DNA from: Candidatus Nomurabacteria bacterium RIFCSPHIGHO2_02_FULL_38_15
GTDB taxonomy: Bacteria > Patescibacteriota > Minisyncoccia > Phycocordibacterales > UBA9973
Reading direction: 5' to 3'
Assembly: GCA_001785575.1 (NCBI GenBank)
Contig: MFUC01000005.1
Span: 1 to 12,433 of the forward strand
Length of the DNA stretch: 12,433 bases
The notes beneath the pieces were generated by a model, which saw only the letters and a program-made list of their open reading frames with translations, was not told the origin of the DNA and made no database searches. Below are positions 6,991-11,309 of the stretch, piece after piece (the stretch's first letter is position 1; every line of letters begins with the position of its first letter). A program made the position numbers and the translations under genes.

Positions 6991-7032
6991 AACCTCTCCC
7001 TAAACCCCTCTCCAAAGGAAAGAGGTTGAAGG
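6991..7032. repeat. CCTCTCC-type palindromic intergenic repeat, copy 2
   Basis: Directly after the rplB stop is AACCTCTCCCTAAACCCCTC followed by a GGAAAGAGGTT arm. AACCTCT (6991-6997) pairs with AGAGGTT (7021-7027); alternatively CCTCTCC (7007-7013) pairs with GG and AGAGG around an AAA loop with a two-base bulge. It resembles the copy at 2207-2248 in sequence, position (just after a translation gene) and in being followed by a terminator. It probably belongs to a dispersed repeat family. Confidence 0.6.
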
Positions 7033-7035
7033 AAT

Positions 7036-7080
7036 CAAAACCAAAAGCCCGGCACCTAAGGTGCCGGGCTTTTGGTTTTG
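7036..7080 (+). terminator. Very strong terminator ending the tuf-S10 unit
   Basis: A perfect 21-bp stem (7036-7056 with 7060-7080) closes a three-base TAA loop. The GC core is AGCCCGGCACC, flanked by A/T-rich arms (AAAACCAAAA and its complement), and T-rich sequence continues to 7090. It can act in both directions. Its right arm also contains the likely -35 box of the next promoter (7072-7077). Confidence 0.93.
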
Positions 7081-7100
7081 TATTTTGTTTGTGGTATAGT
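7072..7100 (+). promoter_or_regulatory. Extended -10 promoter of the RelE-type toxin-antitoxin pair
   Basis: TATAGT (7095-7100) has a TG extension at 7092-7093 and a TTGGTT box (7072-7077) 17 bases upstream. Six bases separate the -10 box from the ATG at 7107, so the predicted first transcribed base is the A of the start codon. The 12-base stretch TTGTGGTATAGT recurs exactly at the HicBA promoter (10689-10700). The -35 box lies inside the right arm of the rplB terminator. Confidence 0.7.
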
Positions 7101-7106
7101 GAATAT

Positions 7107-7337
7107 ATGAATACTATTGAAATTCCGATAAAAGAATATAAACAATCGCTACAAGTGCAAAAATCTATTTTGTCTCATTTAGACTTTCTTCAAAAGATGG
7201 TTTTTGAAAGTTCAAGAGATGAAATTACTCCATCTGCAATGAGGCGCCTTGAAAAAATATCTTCTAAGTTAGACAAGGGGGCAGGCAAGCGTTTTTCTAC
7301 TATTGCCTCATTTAAAAAGTATCTCAAAGAAATTTAA
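7107..7337 (+). CDS. Putative type II antitoxin, partner of the RelE/ParE-type toxin
   Basis: This 76-residue protein lies one base upstream of a RelE-type toxin gene, the normal antitoxin position. It opens with MNTIEIPIKEYKQSL, a helical segment follows, and the C-terminus (GKRFSTIASFKKYLKEI) has the Phe-Ser/Thr-x-x-x-x-hydrophobic-Lys pattern common in antitoxin tails that wrap the toxin. I see no clear ribbon-helix-helix, AbrB or HTH signature, so the family is open. An upstream frame reaches back into the terminator from an alternative start at 7026, but the ATG at 7107 fits the promoter exactly and is preferred; translation would then begin at the very 5' end of the mRNA. The antitoxin role is inferred from context and size. 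Confidence 0.7.
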   Translation: MNTIEIPIKEYKQSLQVQKSILSHLDFLQKMVFESSRDEITPSAMRRLEKISSKLDKGAGKRFSTIASFKKYLKEI

Positions 7338-7338
7338 A

Positions 7339-7623
7339 ATGTCTCAAGAGCAAAAATACACACTTGTTGTTCCGCCTGAGTTTGAAGCAATTTTAAAGAA
7401 ATTAAAGCGAAAAAAGCCTGGCATACTTGCCTTATTAGTTAAAAAGATTGATAAAGTTGTAAATTCGCCAATTCTTGGTAAACCACTAAGAAATACTTTA
7501 CGAAACTATCGTAGAGTGCACATTGATCCGTTTGTATTGATTTACGAAATACACTTGATGGAGGTGCGTCTTATTGATTTTGATCATCATGACAAAATTT
7601 ATAAAAAGTATAAGTTTAACTAA
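7339..7623 (+). CDS. RelE/ParE-superfamily toxin (putative mRNA interferase or gyrase poison)
   Basis: The 94 residues have the order typical of the RelE/ParE fold. An N-terminal strand (YTLVVPPEFEAILKKL) leads to two basic helices (KKPGILALLVKKIDKV). NSPILGKPLRNTLRNYRRVH follows, resembling the usual 'P..G..L.G.L...YR.R' segment. The final strands are FVLIYEIHLMEVRLIDFDHH and DKIYKK, comparable with the 'I.Y.I....V.VL....HR..IY' ending of RelE. Arg/Lys residues and a C-terminal Tyr are present as in ribosome-dependent RNases. ATG 7339 is chosen over an upstream start at 7303, which would overlap the antitoxin end. The gap to the antitoxin is one base, so the two are translationally coupled. 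Superfamily membership is likely; the target (mRNA or gyrase) cannot be told. Confidence 0.8.
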   Translation: MSQEQKYTLVVPPEFEAILKKLKRKKPGILALLVKKIDKVVNSPILGKPLRNTLRNYRRVHIDPFVLIYEIHLMEVRLIDFDHHDKIYKKYKFN

Positions 7624-7631
7624 GTTTTTTA

Positions 7632-7660
7632 ATTGTTTTAATTTGGACAAGTGTTATAAT
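7632..7660 (+). promoter_or_regulatory. Consensus -10 promoter for the membrane-anchored protein
   Basis: TATAAT (7655-7660) is a perfect -10 box with a TG extension at 7652-7653. A TTGTTT box lies at 7634-7639 (15-base spacer), or ATTGTT at 7632-7637 (17-base spacer). Six bases separate the -10 box from the ATG at 7667, so the predicted start of transcription is again the A of the ATG. Confidence 0.75.
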
Positions 7661-7666
7661 GTAAAT

Positions 7667-8911
7667 ATGGAACCAATAATCATAGCTCCTGAGCCTAATT
7701 TACCAATACAGCCGAAAAAAATAAAAAATAAAAAATTGAAATTATTTTTTATAACCATTATTGGGCTATTTGTTATGCTACTTATATTAAGGCCTACTTT
7801 AGTTATTAATAGTATAACTCGTTTACCCATTAGTGGTGCTAATGTAAAATATAAAGCCAATGATTGGGATGGTTGTAGTGATAAATCCAGTAACAAGACT
7901 ATTTTGGGCATATCTTCCTCTCCTCTTACTTTATCTCCATGTCAAATTACGGTAAGTAAAGAAGGCTACCATGTGAATGGCGCAAATAGAATAAACACAC
8001 TTCCTGGAATTTTTGGTTTTAGAATTGTAGAACTGAATAAAATACGGGATCCTCAAGAAAACTTTATTCAATTCAACAGGGTTTTTACAAAAGAATACCC
8101 AGACATGAACGTATTGCTGTATTTATCTAAACTTAATGAGGGGCTTAATCCCAATGAAACAAAAAATGATGTAGATCCAGATTTCAAATTCAATGTTATT
8201 GGAAATACAGAATTAGCAGCAAATGCTATTGGTAGCGCTGTTTTGGAGATAGAATTTTTTGGCAACGGCGGGATTCAATCAATTAGCAAAGACTATACGG
8301 GAAGTGATGGCTGGGCCGAATATTACGATATGGAAAATTTGCTAGAGGCACCTATTGATGGTTATCAAAAAAACCTTAAAATTGAAGAGGGTAAATCGTA
8401 TGTCACTAGATTAAAAGATGGAAAACACTATATGAAATTTCATGTGTTTGGCTCAAAAAATTATGAAAACAATACGTCTTATGCTTGTATGACTGGATAT
8501 ATTCAGCCATTAGAGTCAAGAAATCTTGAATTTGTTGATGTCTATGAAAACATTTTTTGCTCAGATGACTCTTCTGGTAATGATAACTCGAAACAAATAT
8601 ATTTGAATTTTAAAAAACAATTGACGGGTAAAAACTCCGTTATCAAAGTAGATTTTGTGAACAACATTGCCAAAAATGTGTTTTTAAAGGAAAATACTGG
8701 CAAGTACTATTTTATGTTATTGCCTAATAATAATCGTTTCTCAAATATCAGTGCTCCAATTTCAAGAAGTGTATTAGAAACATTAGAAATTGATGTCGAG
8801 TTACCTTCTTTCGAAGTTTTTAACGAATCTTACTATGAAGGAGAGGAGATGCCAATAGATCTTTTTCTAAATGGAAAATATATTGACCCAGTAATAATAC
8901 TGAATTATTAA
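7667..8911 (+). CDS. Membrane-anchored extracellular protein of unknown function, 414 residues
   Basis: I do not recognise the whole protein. A short N-terminal tail is followed by a Lys-rich stretch (KKIKNKKLK) and one hydrophobic helix (about residues 25-43), which predicts a single membrane anchor with the large C-terminal part outside. Next comes a segment starting about residue 49 (ITRLPISGANVKY), which resembles carboxypeptidase-regulatory-like or PEGA-type beta folds: 'P.SGA.V', then ITVSKEGYHVNG. Cys70 and Cys92 could form a disulfide there, and two further Cys (YACMTGY, IFCSDD) lie in the C-terminal half. The rest is Asn/Lys-rich and beta-like. An upstream in-frame start at 7574 overlaps the toxin gene; ATG 7667 is preferred because the promoter abuts it. 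A surface or envelope role is inferred. Confidence 0.8.
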   Translation: MEPIIIAPEPNLPIQPKKIKNKKLKLFFITIIGLFVMLLILRPTLVINSITRLPISGANVKYKANDWDGCSDKSSNKTILGISSSPLTLSPCQITVSKEGYHVNGANRINTLPGIFGFRIVELNKIRDPQENFIQFNRVFTKEYPDMNVLLYLSKLNEGLNPNETKNDVDPDFKFNVIGNTELAANAIGSAVLEIEFFGNGGIQSISKDYTGSDGWAEYYDMENLLEAPIDGYQKNLKIEEGKSYVTRLKDGKHYMKFHVFGSKNYENNTSYACMTGYIQPLESRNLEFVDVYENIFCSDDSSGNDNSKQIYLNFKKQLTGKNSVIKVDFVNNIAKNVFLKENTGKYYFMLLPNNNRFSNISAPISRSVLETLEIDVELPSFEVFNESYYEGEEMPIDLFLNGKYIDPVIILNY

Positions 8912-8929
8912 TAACAAATTTTTCTTTAT

Positions 8930-9274
8930 ATGTGGAACCAACAACCTACTCAGTTACTGATTAAAAAAGAATTTAAAAAATCAAAAATCATTCTTGCTTT
9001 GGCATATCTTCAAGCTGCTTCTTTGGTAGTAATTATACTGGGCTCTGTTGTTGATGTAATATTCAGTGATAGTGGGTACCGTTTTGACACTAGAACATTT
9101 TTGGCTCTACTGGGTCCAATTTTTGCATCTGTTGTAATCTTTACTAAAAAATCTACAATTTATAAGATTGCAAGTTTTGTCCTTGTTGTCTATACTTTAT
9201 TTCAAATTTTTAGCTGGATTAATTTGGCGAATAGAGACTTAAGTACTGACCTTCCAACAGTAAAAGCCTATTAA
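8930..9274 (+). CDS. Small integral membrane protein, 114 residues
   Basis: No family is recognised. After a short polar N-terminus with a Lys cluster (KKEFKKSK), three hydrophobic helices are visible: about residues 20-45 (ILALAYLQAASLVVIILGS), 55-71 (TFLALLGPIFASVVIFT) and 76-98 (IYKIASFVLVVYTLFQIF). Charged residues between the first two and a short polar tail would face the aqueous sides. It starts 18 bases after the membrane-anchored protein gene, with no promoter or terminator between them, so the two are probably cotranscribed and may work together at the cell envelope. It has no signal peptide beyond the first helix. The coding call rests on length and clear hydrophobic periodicity. 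Confidence 0.75.
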   Translation: MWNQQPTQLLIKKEFKKSKIILALAYLQAASLVVIILGSVVDVIFSDSGYRFDTRTFLALLGPIFASVVIFTKKSTIYKIASFVLVVYTLFQIFSWINLANRDLSTDLPTVKAY

Positions 9275-9290
9275 GTTATCCCCATTTTTA
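9274..9290 (+). promoter_or_regulatory. Shared upstream element, copy 1 (TTATCCCCA motif)
   Basis: AGTTATCCCCATTTTTA lies 21 bases before the -35 box of the first peptidoglycan-binding gene. It matches 16 of 17 bases of the element at 11157-11173, which precedes the repeat-protein promoter. TTATCCCCA is one base from the DnaA-box form TTATCCACA. Binding of an activator or of DnaA is a guess. Confidence 0.4.
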
Positions 9291-9311
9291 CATTTCACAC
9301 CCAATTTTTCA

Positions 9312-9339
9312 TTGACATATTTTCGGGGGGGGGTAAAAT
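9312..9339 (+). promoter_or_regulatory. Promoter with a nine-G spacer tract (possible phase-variable promoter)
   Basis: TTGACA (9312-9317) is a perfect -35 box and TAAAAT (9334-9339) a one-mismatch -10 box. The 16-base spacer ends in nine consecutive G (9325-9333). Transcription should start near 9346, two bases before the ATG at 9348. A homopolymer of this length between -35 and -10 can change length by slippage and so change spacer length and promoter strength. The geometry is seen directly; variability is inferred. Confidence 0.75.
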
Positions 9340-9347
9340 TAGGTCAT

Positions 9348-9875
9348 ATGAAAAAATATTTAAAAATTGGTTTAATGAGTTTTGTTTTTTTAATGGCATT
9401 TGGTTTGTTTGCAGGGACGGCATTTGCATTAAAGTATAAGATAGAGCATTTCAAGGACGGTCGTTGTAAACTCACTATACAATATGATAATGGTAAACCT
9501 TATGTAACAGCAGAAGGTTCTTCCGTAAAAGATAGTAATGGAAACAAAACTGGTTGTAAGACTAGTGAAATGAATCCAGGAAAGCCTGATGATCTTTTTA
9601 GTTATGTGTCACCAGTTTTAGGTACTAAAAATAGTGATGCTGTTCGTACAATACAAACAGTATTAGTAAATAACGGTATACCAACTGTTATAGACGGAAA
9701 TTTCGGTTCTGTAACACAGAGAGGGCTAAAATCTTTCCAGAGACAAAATGGTATACCTGCAACGGGTATGTTTGATGCAAAGACAAGAGTATTGATGGAG
9801 AAGAGTTTAAGTATACAGCCACCAAACCTACCAGTAGAAAAGCCTCTTCAACCAATTCCAATTATTATTAATTAA
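9348..9875 (+). CDS. Secreted peptidoglycan-binding-domain protein, paralog 1
   Basis: The 175-residue protein has a signal peptide (residues 1-27, with a Lys-rich start, hydrophobic core and AFA cleavage motif). A short domain with Cys40 and Cys70 follows. Residues 88-155 form a PG_binding_1 domain (Pfam PF01471), with the pattern SDAVRTIQTVL, IDGNFGSVTQRGLKSFQRQN, GIPATGMFDAKTR. The end is Pro-rich. Such domains usually anchor exported proteins to the cell wall; no enzymatic domain is visible. ATG 9348 is chosen because it starts the signal peptide and matches the start of its neighbour; an upstream TTG at 9312 is part of the -35 box. It forms a tandem pair with the next gene, 18 bases away, and the promoter has a nine-G tract. 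Confidence 0.9.
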   Translation: MKKYLKIGLMSFVFLMAFGLFAGTAFALKYKIEHFKDGRCKLTIQYDNGKPYVTAEGSSVKDSNGNKTGCKTSEMNPGKPDDLFSYVSPVLGTKNSDAVRTIQTVLVNNGIPTVIDGNFGSVTQRGLKSFQRQNGIPATGMFDAKTRVLMEKSLSIQPPNLPVEKPLQPIPIIIN

Positions 9876-9893
9876 TTTGTTATTAAATTTTTT

Positions 9894-10610
9894 ATGAAAA
9901 AATATTTAAAAGTAGCATTGATGAGTTTTGTATTTATAATGGCTTTTGGTTTGTTTGCGGGAACAGCTTTTGCTGCACAAACTTGGATTATGAATTCAGT
10001 TCCTCCTCCTAATGGGGCGTGTTCGATTACTAGAATAACCGAAGGGACTTTTAATGATGGTACCCCTTATACCGAAACAAGAACATCAACCGTTGGTAAG
10101 ATGGTAGATGGTTTTTGTGTTGGAGCAACATTTGATAGAAATAGCATAAACCCAGATGGCACTCTTATTAAAACAGAAAACTCACCGATAGATCAAGGCG
10201 AAGTTGCAAATCCAGCTGACCCTTTTGGTGACACAACACCAAGATACGGCAACAAGAACAGCGAAGCTGTTAGAAACATTCAAGCTGTCTTGTTAGAGTC
10301 AGGTATACCAGTAGTAATAGATGGTAACTTTGGCCCAAATACCAAACGAGGCATTATGACATTCCAAATACAAAACAATCTTCCTCAAACAGGTTTATTT
10401 GATCAAAATACCAGAGCAGTAATGGAAGCAAAATTACTAGGTACCGACACACCAAATCCAGCAATAGAAACACCGATTAATGATATAGTTTCACTAAAAA
10501 ACACAACAACTGCACTAGAAAAGATTAAAAGTGAAATCGCTAGCCTATCAGACATGCTTTCAAAACTAGCCCAGCAAGCCTCAGCTATAATGGCTGGGTT
10601 GCCTAAGTAG
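9894..10610 (+). CDS. Secreted peptidoglycan-binding-domain protein, paralog 2
   Basis: The 238-residue protein has a signal peptide (1-27) identical to paralog 1 at 24 of 27 positions. A divergent region follows with Cys43 and Cys75, 31 residues apart (29 in paralog 1) and with a shared NG/DG-x-PY motif between them, so both probably have the same disulfide-bonded domain. Residues 116-182 form a PG_binding_1 domain (SEAVRNIQAVL, IDGNFGPNTKRGIMTFQIQN, GLFDQNTRAVME). Unlike paralog 1 it ends in a helical, coiled-coil-like tail (about 199-235, LEKIKSEIASLSDMLSKLAQ), which suggests oligomerisation or partner binding. It follows paralog 1 by 18 bases and is closed by a terminator. A weak TG-T-TATTAA box at 9878-9886 could be its own -10. 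The stop is TAG. Confidence 0.9.
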   Translation: MKKYLKVALMSFVFIMAFGLFAGTAFAAQTWIMNSVPPPNGACSITRITEGTFNDGTPYTETRTSTVGKMVDGFCVGATFDRNSINPDGTLIKTENSPIDQGEVANPADPFGDTTPRYGNKNSEAVRNIQAVLLESGIPVVIDGNFGPNTKRGIMTFQIQNNLPQTGLFDQNTRAVMEAKLLGTDTPNPAIETPINDIVSLKNTTTALEKIKSEIASLSDMLSKLAQQASAIMAGLPK

Positions 10611-10630
10611 TAGACAAGAAAATGTAAAGA

Positions 10631-10670
10631 TAAAAACCCGAGTGCTATTAGGCGCTCGGGTTTTTAGTTT
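10631..10670 (+). terminator. Rho-independent terminator after paralog 2
   Basis: Fifteen bases (10631-10645) pair with 10652-10666, with a single T-G wobble, around a six-base loop. The core is CCCGAG/CTCGGG and the flanks are A5 and T5, followed by AGTTT. It ends the secreted-protein transcript and lies just before the HicBA promoter. Confidence 0.9.
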
Positions 10671-10672
10671 TA

Positions 10673-10700
10673 TTGCATCCAGATTCAATTGTGGTATAGT
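10673..10700 (+). promoter_or_regulatory. Extended -10 promoter of hicBA
   Basis: TTGCAT (10673-10678) and TATAGT (10695-10700) are separated by 16 bases, with TG at 10692-10693. The predicted start, about 10707, is three bases before the ATG at 10710. TTGTGGTATAGT (10689-10700) is identical to the box at the other toxin-antitoxin locus (7089-7100). Confidence 0.7.
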
Positions 10701-10709
10701 TAAAGCATT

Positions 10710-10940
10710 ATGAAGCAAACATCTAAAACATTTACTGCAGTCTATAAAAAGTCAGGCAAGTGGTATTCAGGTTGGATTGAGGAAATCCCAGGGGTAAATA
10801 CACAGGGTAAAACTCTGTCTGAAACAAAATTAAACCTTAAGGAAGCACTAAGTCTTATTCTTGAAACAAATCGCATGATTTCTGAAAAATCAAAGGGGCG
10901 TTCTATGTTTATTCGTGAACGGCTGTCTATTTTTGCCTAA
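10710..10940 (+). CDS. hicB: HicB-family antitoxin
   Basis: The 76-residue protein shows the HicB partial RNase H fold. A first strand (KTFTAVYKKSGKWYSGWIEE) is followed by IPGVNTQGKTLSETKLNLKE, the classic 'PG..tqG.t..ea..n..ea' pattern, then a helix ending in LILETNR. It normally binds and neutralises HicA. No ribbon-helix-helix or HTH DNA-binding domain is visible after the core; the tail is short (RSMFIRERLSIFA), so autoregulation would need another route. The gene precedes hicA, the reverse of the E. coli hicAB order but seen elsewhere in the family. The mRNA is predicted to have a three-base leader. Confidence 0.9.
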   Translation: MKQTSKTFTAVYKKSGKWYSGWIEEIPGVNTQGKTLSETKLNLKEALSLILETNRMISEKSKGRSMFIRERLSIFA

Positions 10941-10946
10941 TAGTGT

Positions 10947-11141
10947 ATGAAGCAGGTCGATCTTGTAAAACATCTTCGTAAATATGGCTGTGTTTTTATG
11001 AGAGAGGGTGGTTCACATACTGTTTGGTATAATCCGTTGACCGGTAGAACCTCAACTATTCCTAGACACTCAGAGGTTAATACATATACAGGTAAAAAGA
11101 TTTGTAGTGATTTGGGTGTGCCAATTATACAAAAAAGATAA
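10947..11141 (+). CDS. hicA: HicA-family toxin (mRNA interferase)
   Basis: HicA is a small RNase with a double-stranded-RNA-binding-like fold that cleaves mRNA. The 64 residues are typical in length. The N-terminal helix (VDLVKHLRKYG) leads to the catalytic loop REGGSHTVW with His24, the position of the known catalytic His, then an inter-strand Asn-Pro turn and TSTIPRHSEVNTYTGKKIC, matching the conserved 'vP.H...el..gtl..I' segment. The toxin appears intact. It starts six bases after the hicB stop and shares its promoter. Confidence 0.93.
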   Translation: MKQVDLVKHLRKYGCVFMREGGSHTVWYNPLTGRTSTIPRHSEVNTYTGKKICSDLGVPIIQKR

Positions 11142-11156
11142 AAATTATGAGGTAAG

Positions 11157-11173
11157 AGTTATCCCCATATTTA
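11157..11173 (+). promoter_or_regulatory. Shared upstream element, copy 2 (TTATCCCCA motif)
   Basis: AGTTATCCCCATATTTA directly abuts the -35 box of the repeat-protein promoter. It matches 16 of 17 bases of the element at 9274-9290. Measured to the predicted transcription starts, the copies lie about 52 and 72 bases away, a difference near two helical turns. Confidence 0.4.
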
Positions 11174-11202
11174 TTGTTTGCACGTCAAATTTAAGGTATA
11201 AT
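11174..11202 (+). promoter_or_regulatory. Promoter of the secreted repeat protein
   Basis: TTGTTT (11174-11179) and a perfect TATAAT (11197-11202) are 17 bases apart. Transcription should begin near 11209, giving a leader of about 100 bases before the ATG at 11310. That is much longer than the near-zero leaders of the other accessory genes. Confidence 0.65.
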
Positions 11203-11232
11203 AAAAACAAGGAGGCGAAGGCCTGTTTTTAT
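11201..11232 (+). other. Hairpin with an embedded Shine-Dalgarno-like AAGGAGG
   Basis: AGGC (11213-11216) pairs with GCCT (11221-11224) around a GAAG loop. Below it AATAAAAAC (11201... to 11208 with its flank) can pair with GTTTTTATT (11225-11233) across an AAGG bulge. The hairpin holds the only strong Shine-Dalgarno-like sequence between genes, AAGGAGG (11209-11215). As RNA read from hicBA it could be a weak terminator (T-rich 3' side); in a transcript starting near 11209 only the four-pair hairpin would remain. No ATG, GTG or TTG lies at the proper distance. The rest of the 11142-11309 gap holds AT-rich sequence with a weak five-pair hairpin around 11247-11263. Confidence 0.35.
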
Positions 11233-11309
11233 TTTGTCTAAAATCAAAGCAGTCTTTTGCTTCTTTTTAATTTAAAATTAATAACTTAAAACTAATTTAA
11301 TATAAAAAT

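Noticed and set aside
7026..7106. Upstream extension of the antitoxin reading frame
   Set aside because: The extension encodes the terminator hairpin and promoter; the ATG at 7107 fits the promoter and the antitoxin size.
7574..7666. Upstream extension of the 414-residue protein
   Set aside because: It overlaps the toxin gene from a TTG start; a perfect -10 box lies inside it, directly before the ATG at 7667.
9312..9347. TTG start giving a 12-residue longer paralog 1
   Set aside because: The TTG is the first part of the -35 box, the extension would precede a normal signal peptide, and paralog 2 starts at the equivalent MKKYLK.
11142..11309. tRNA or other known RNA gene in the gap after hicA
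   Set aside because: No cloverleaf, T-loop GTTC sequence or known riboswitch core is visible; the gap holds a promoter, a short hairpin and A/T-rich sequence.
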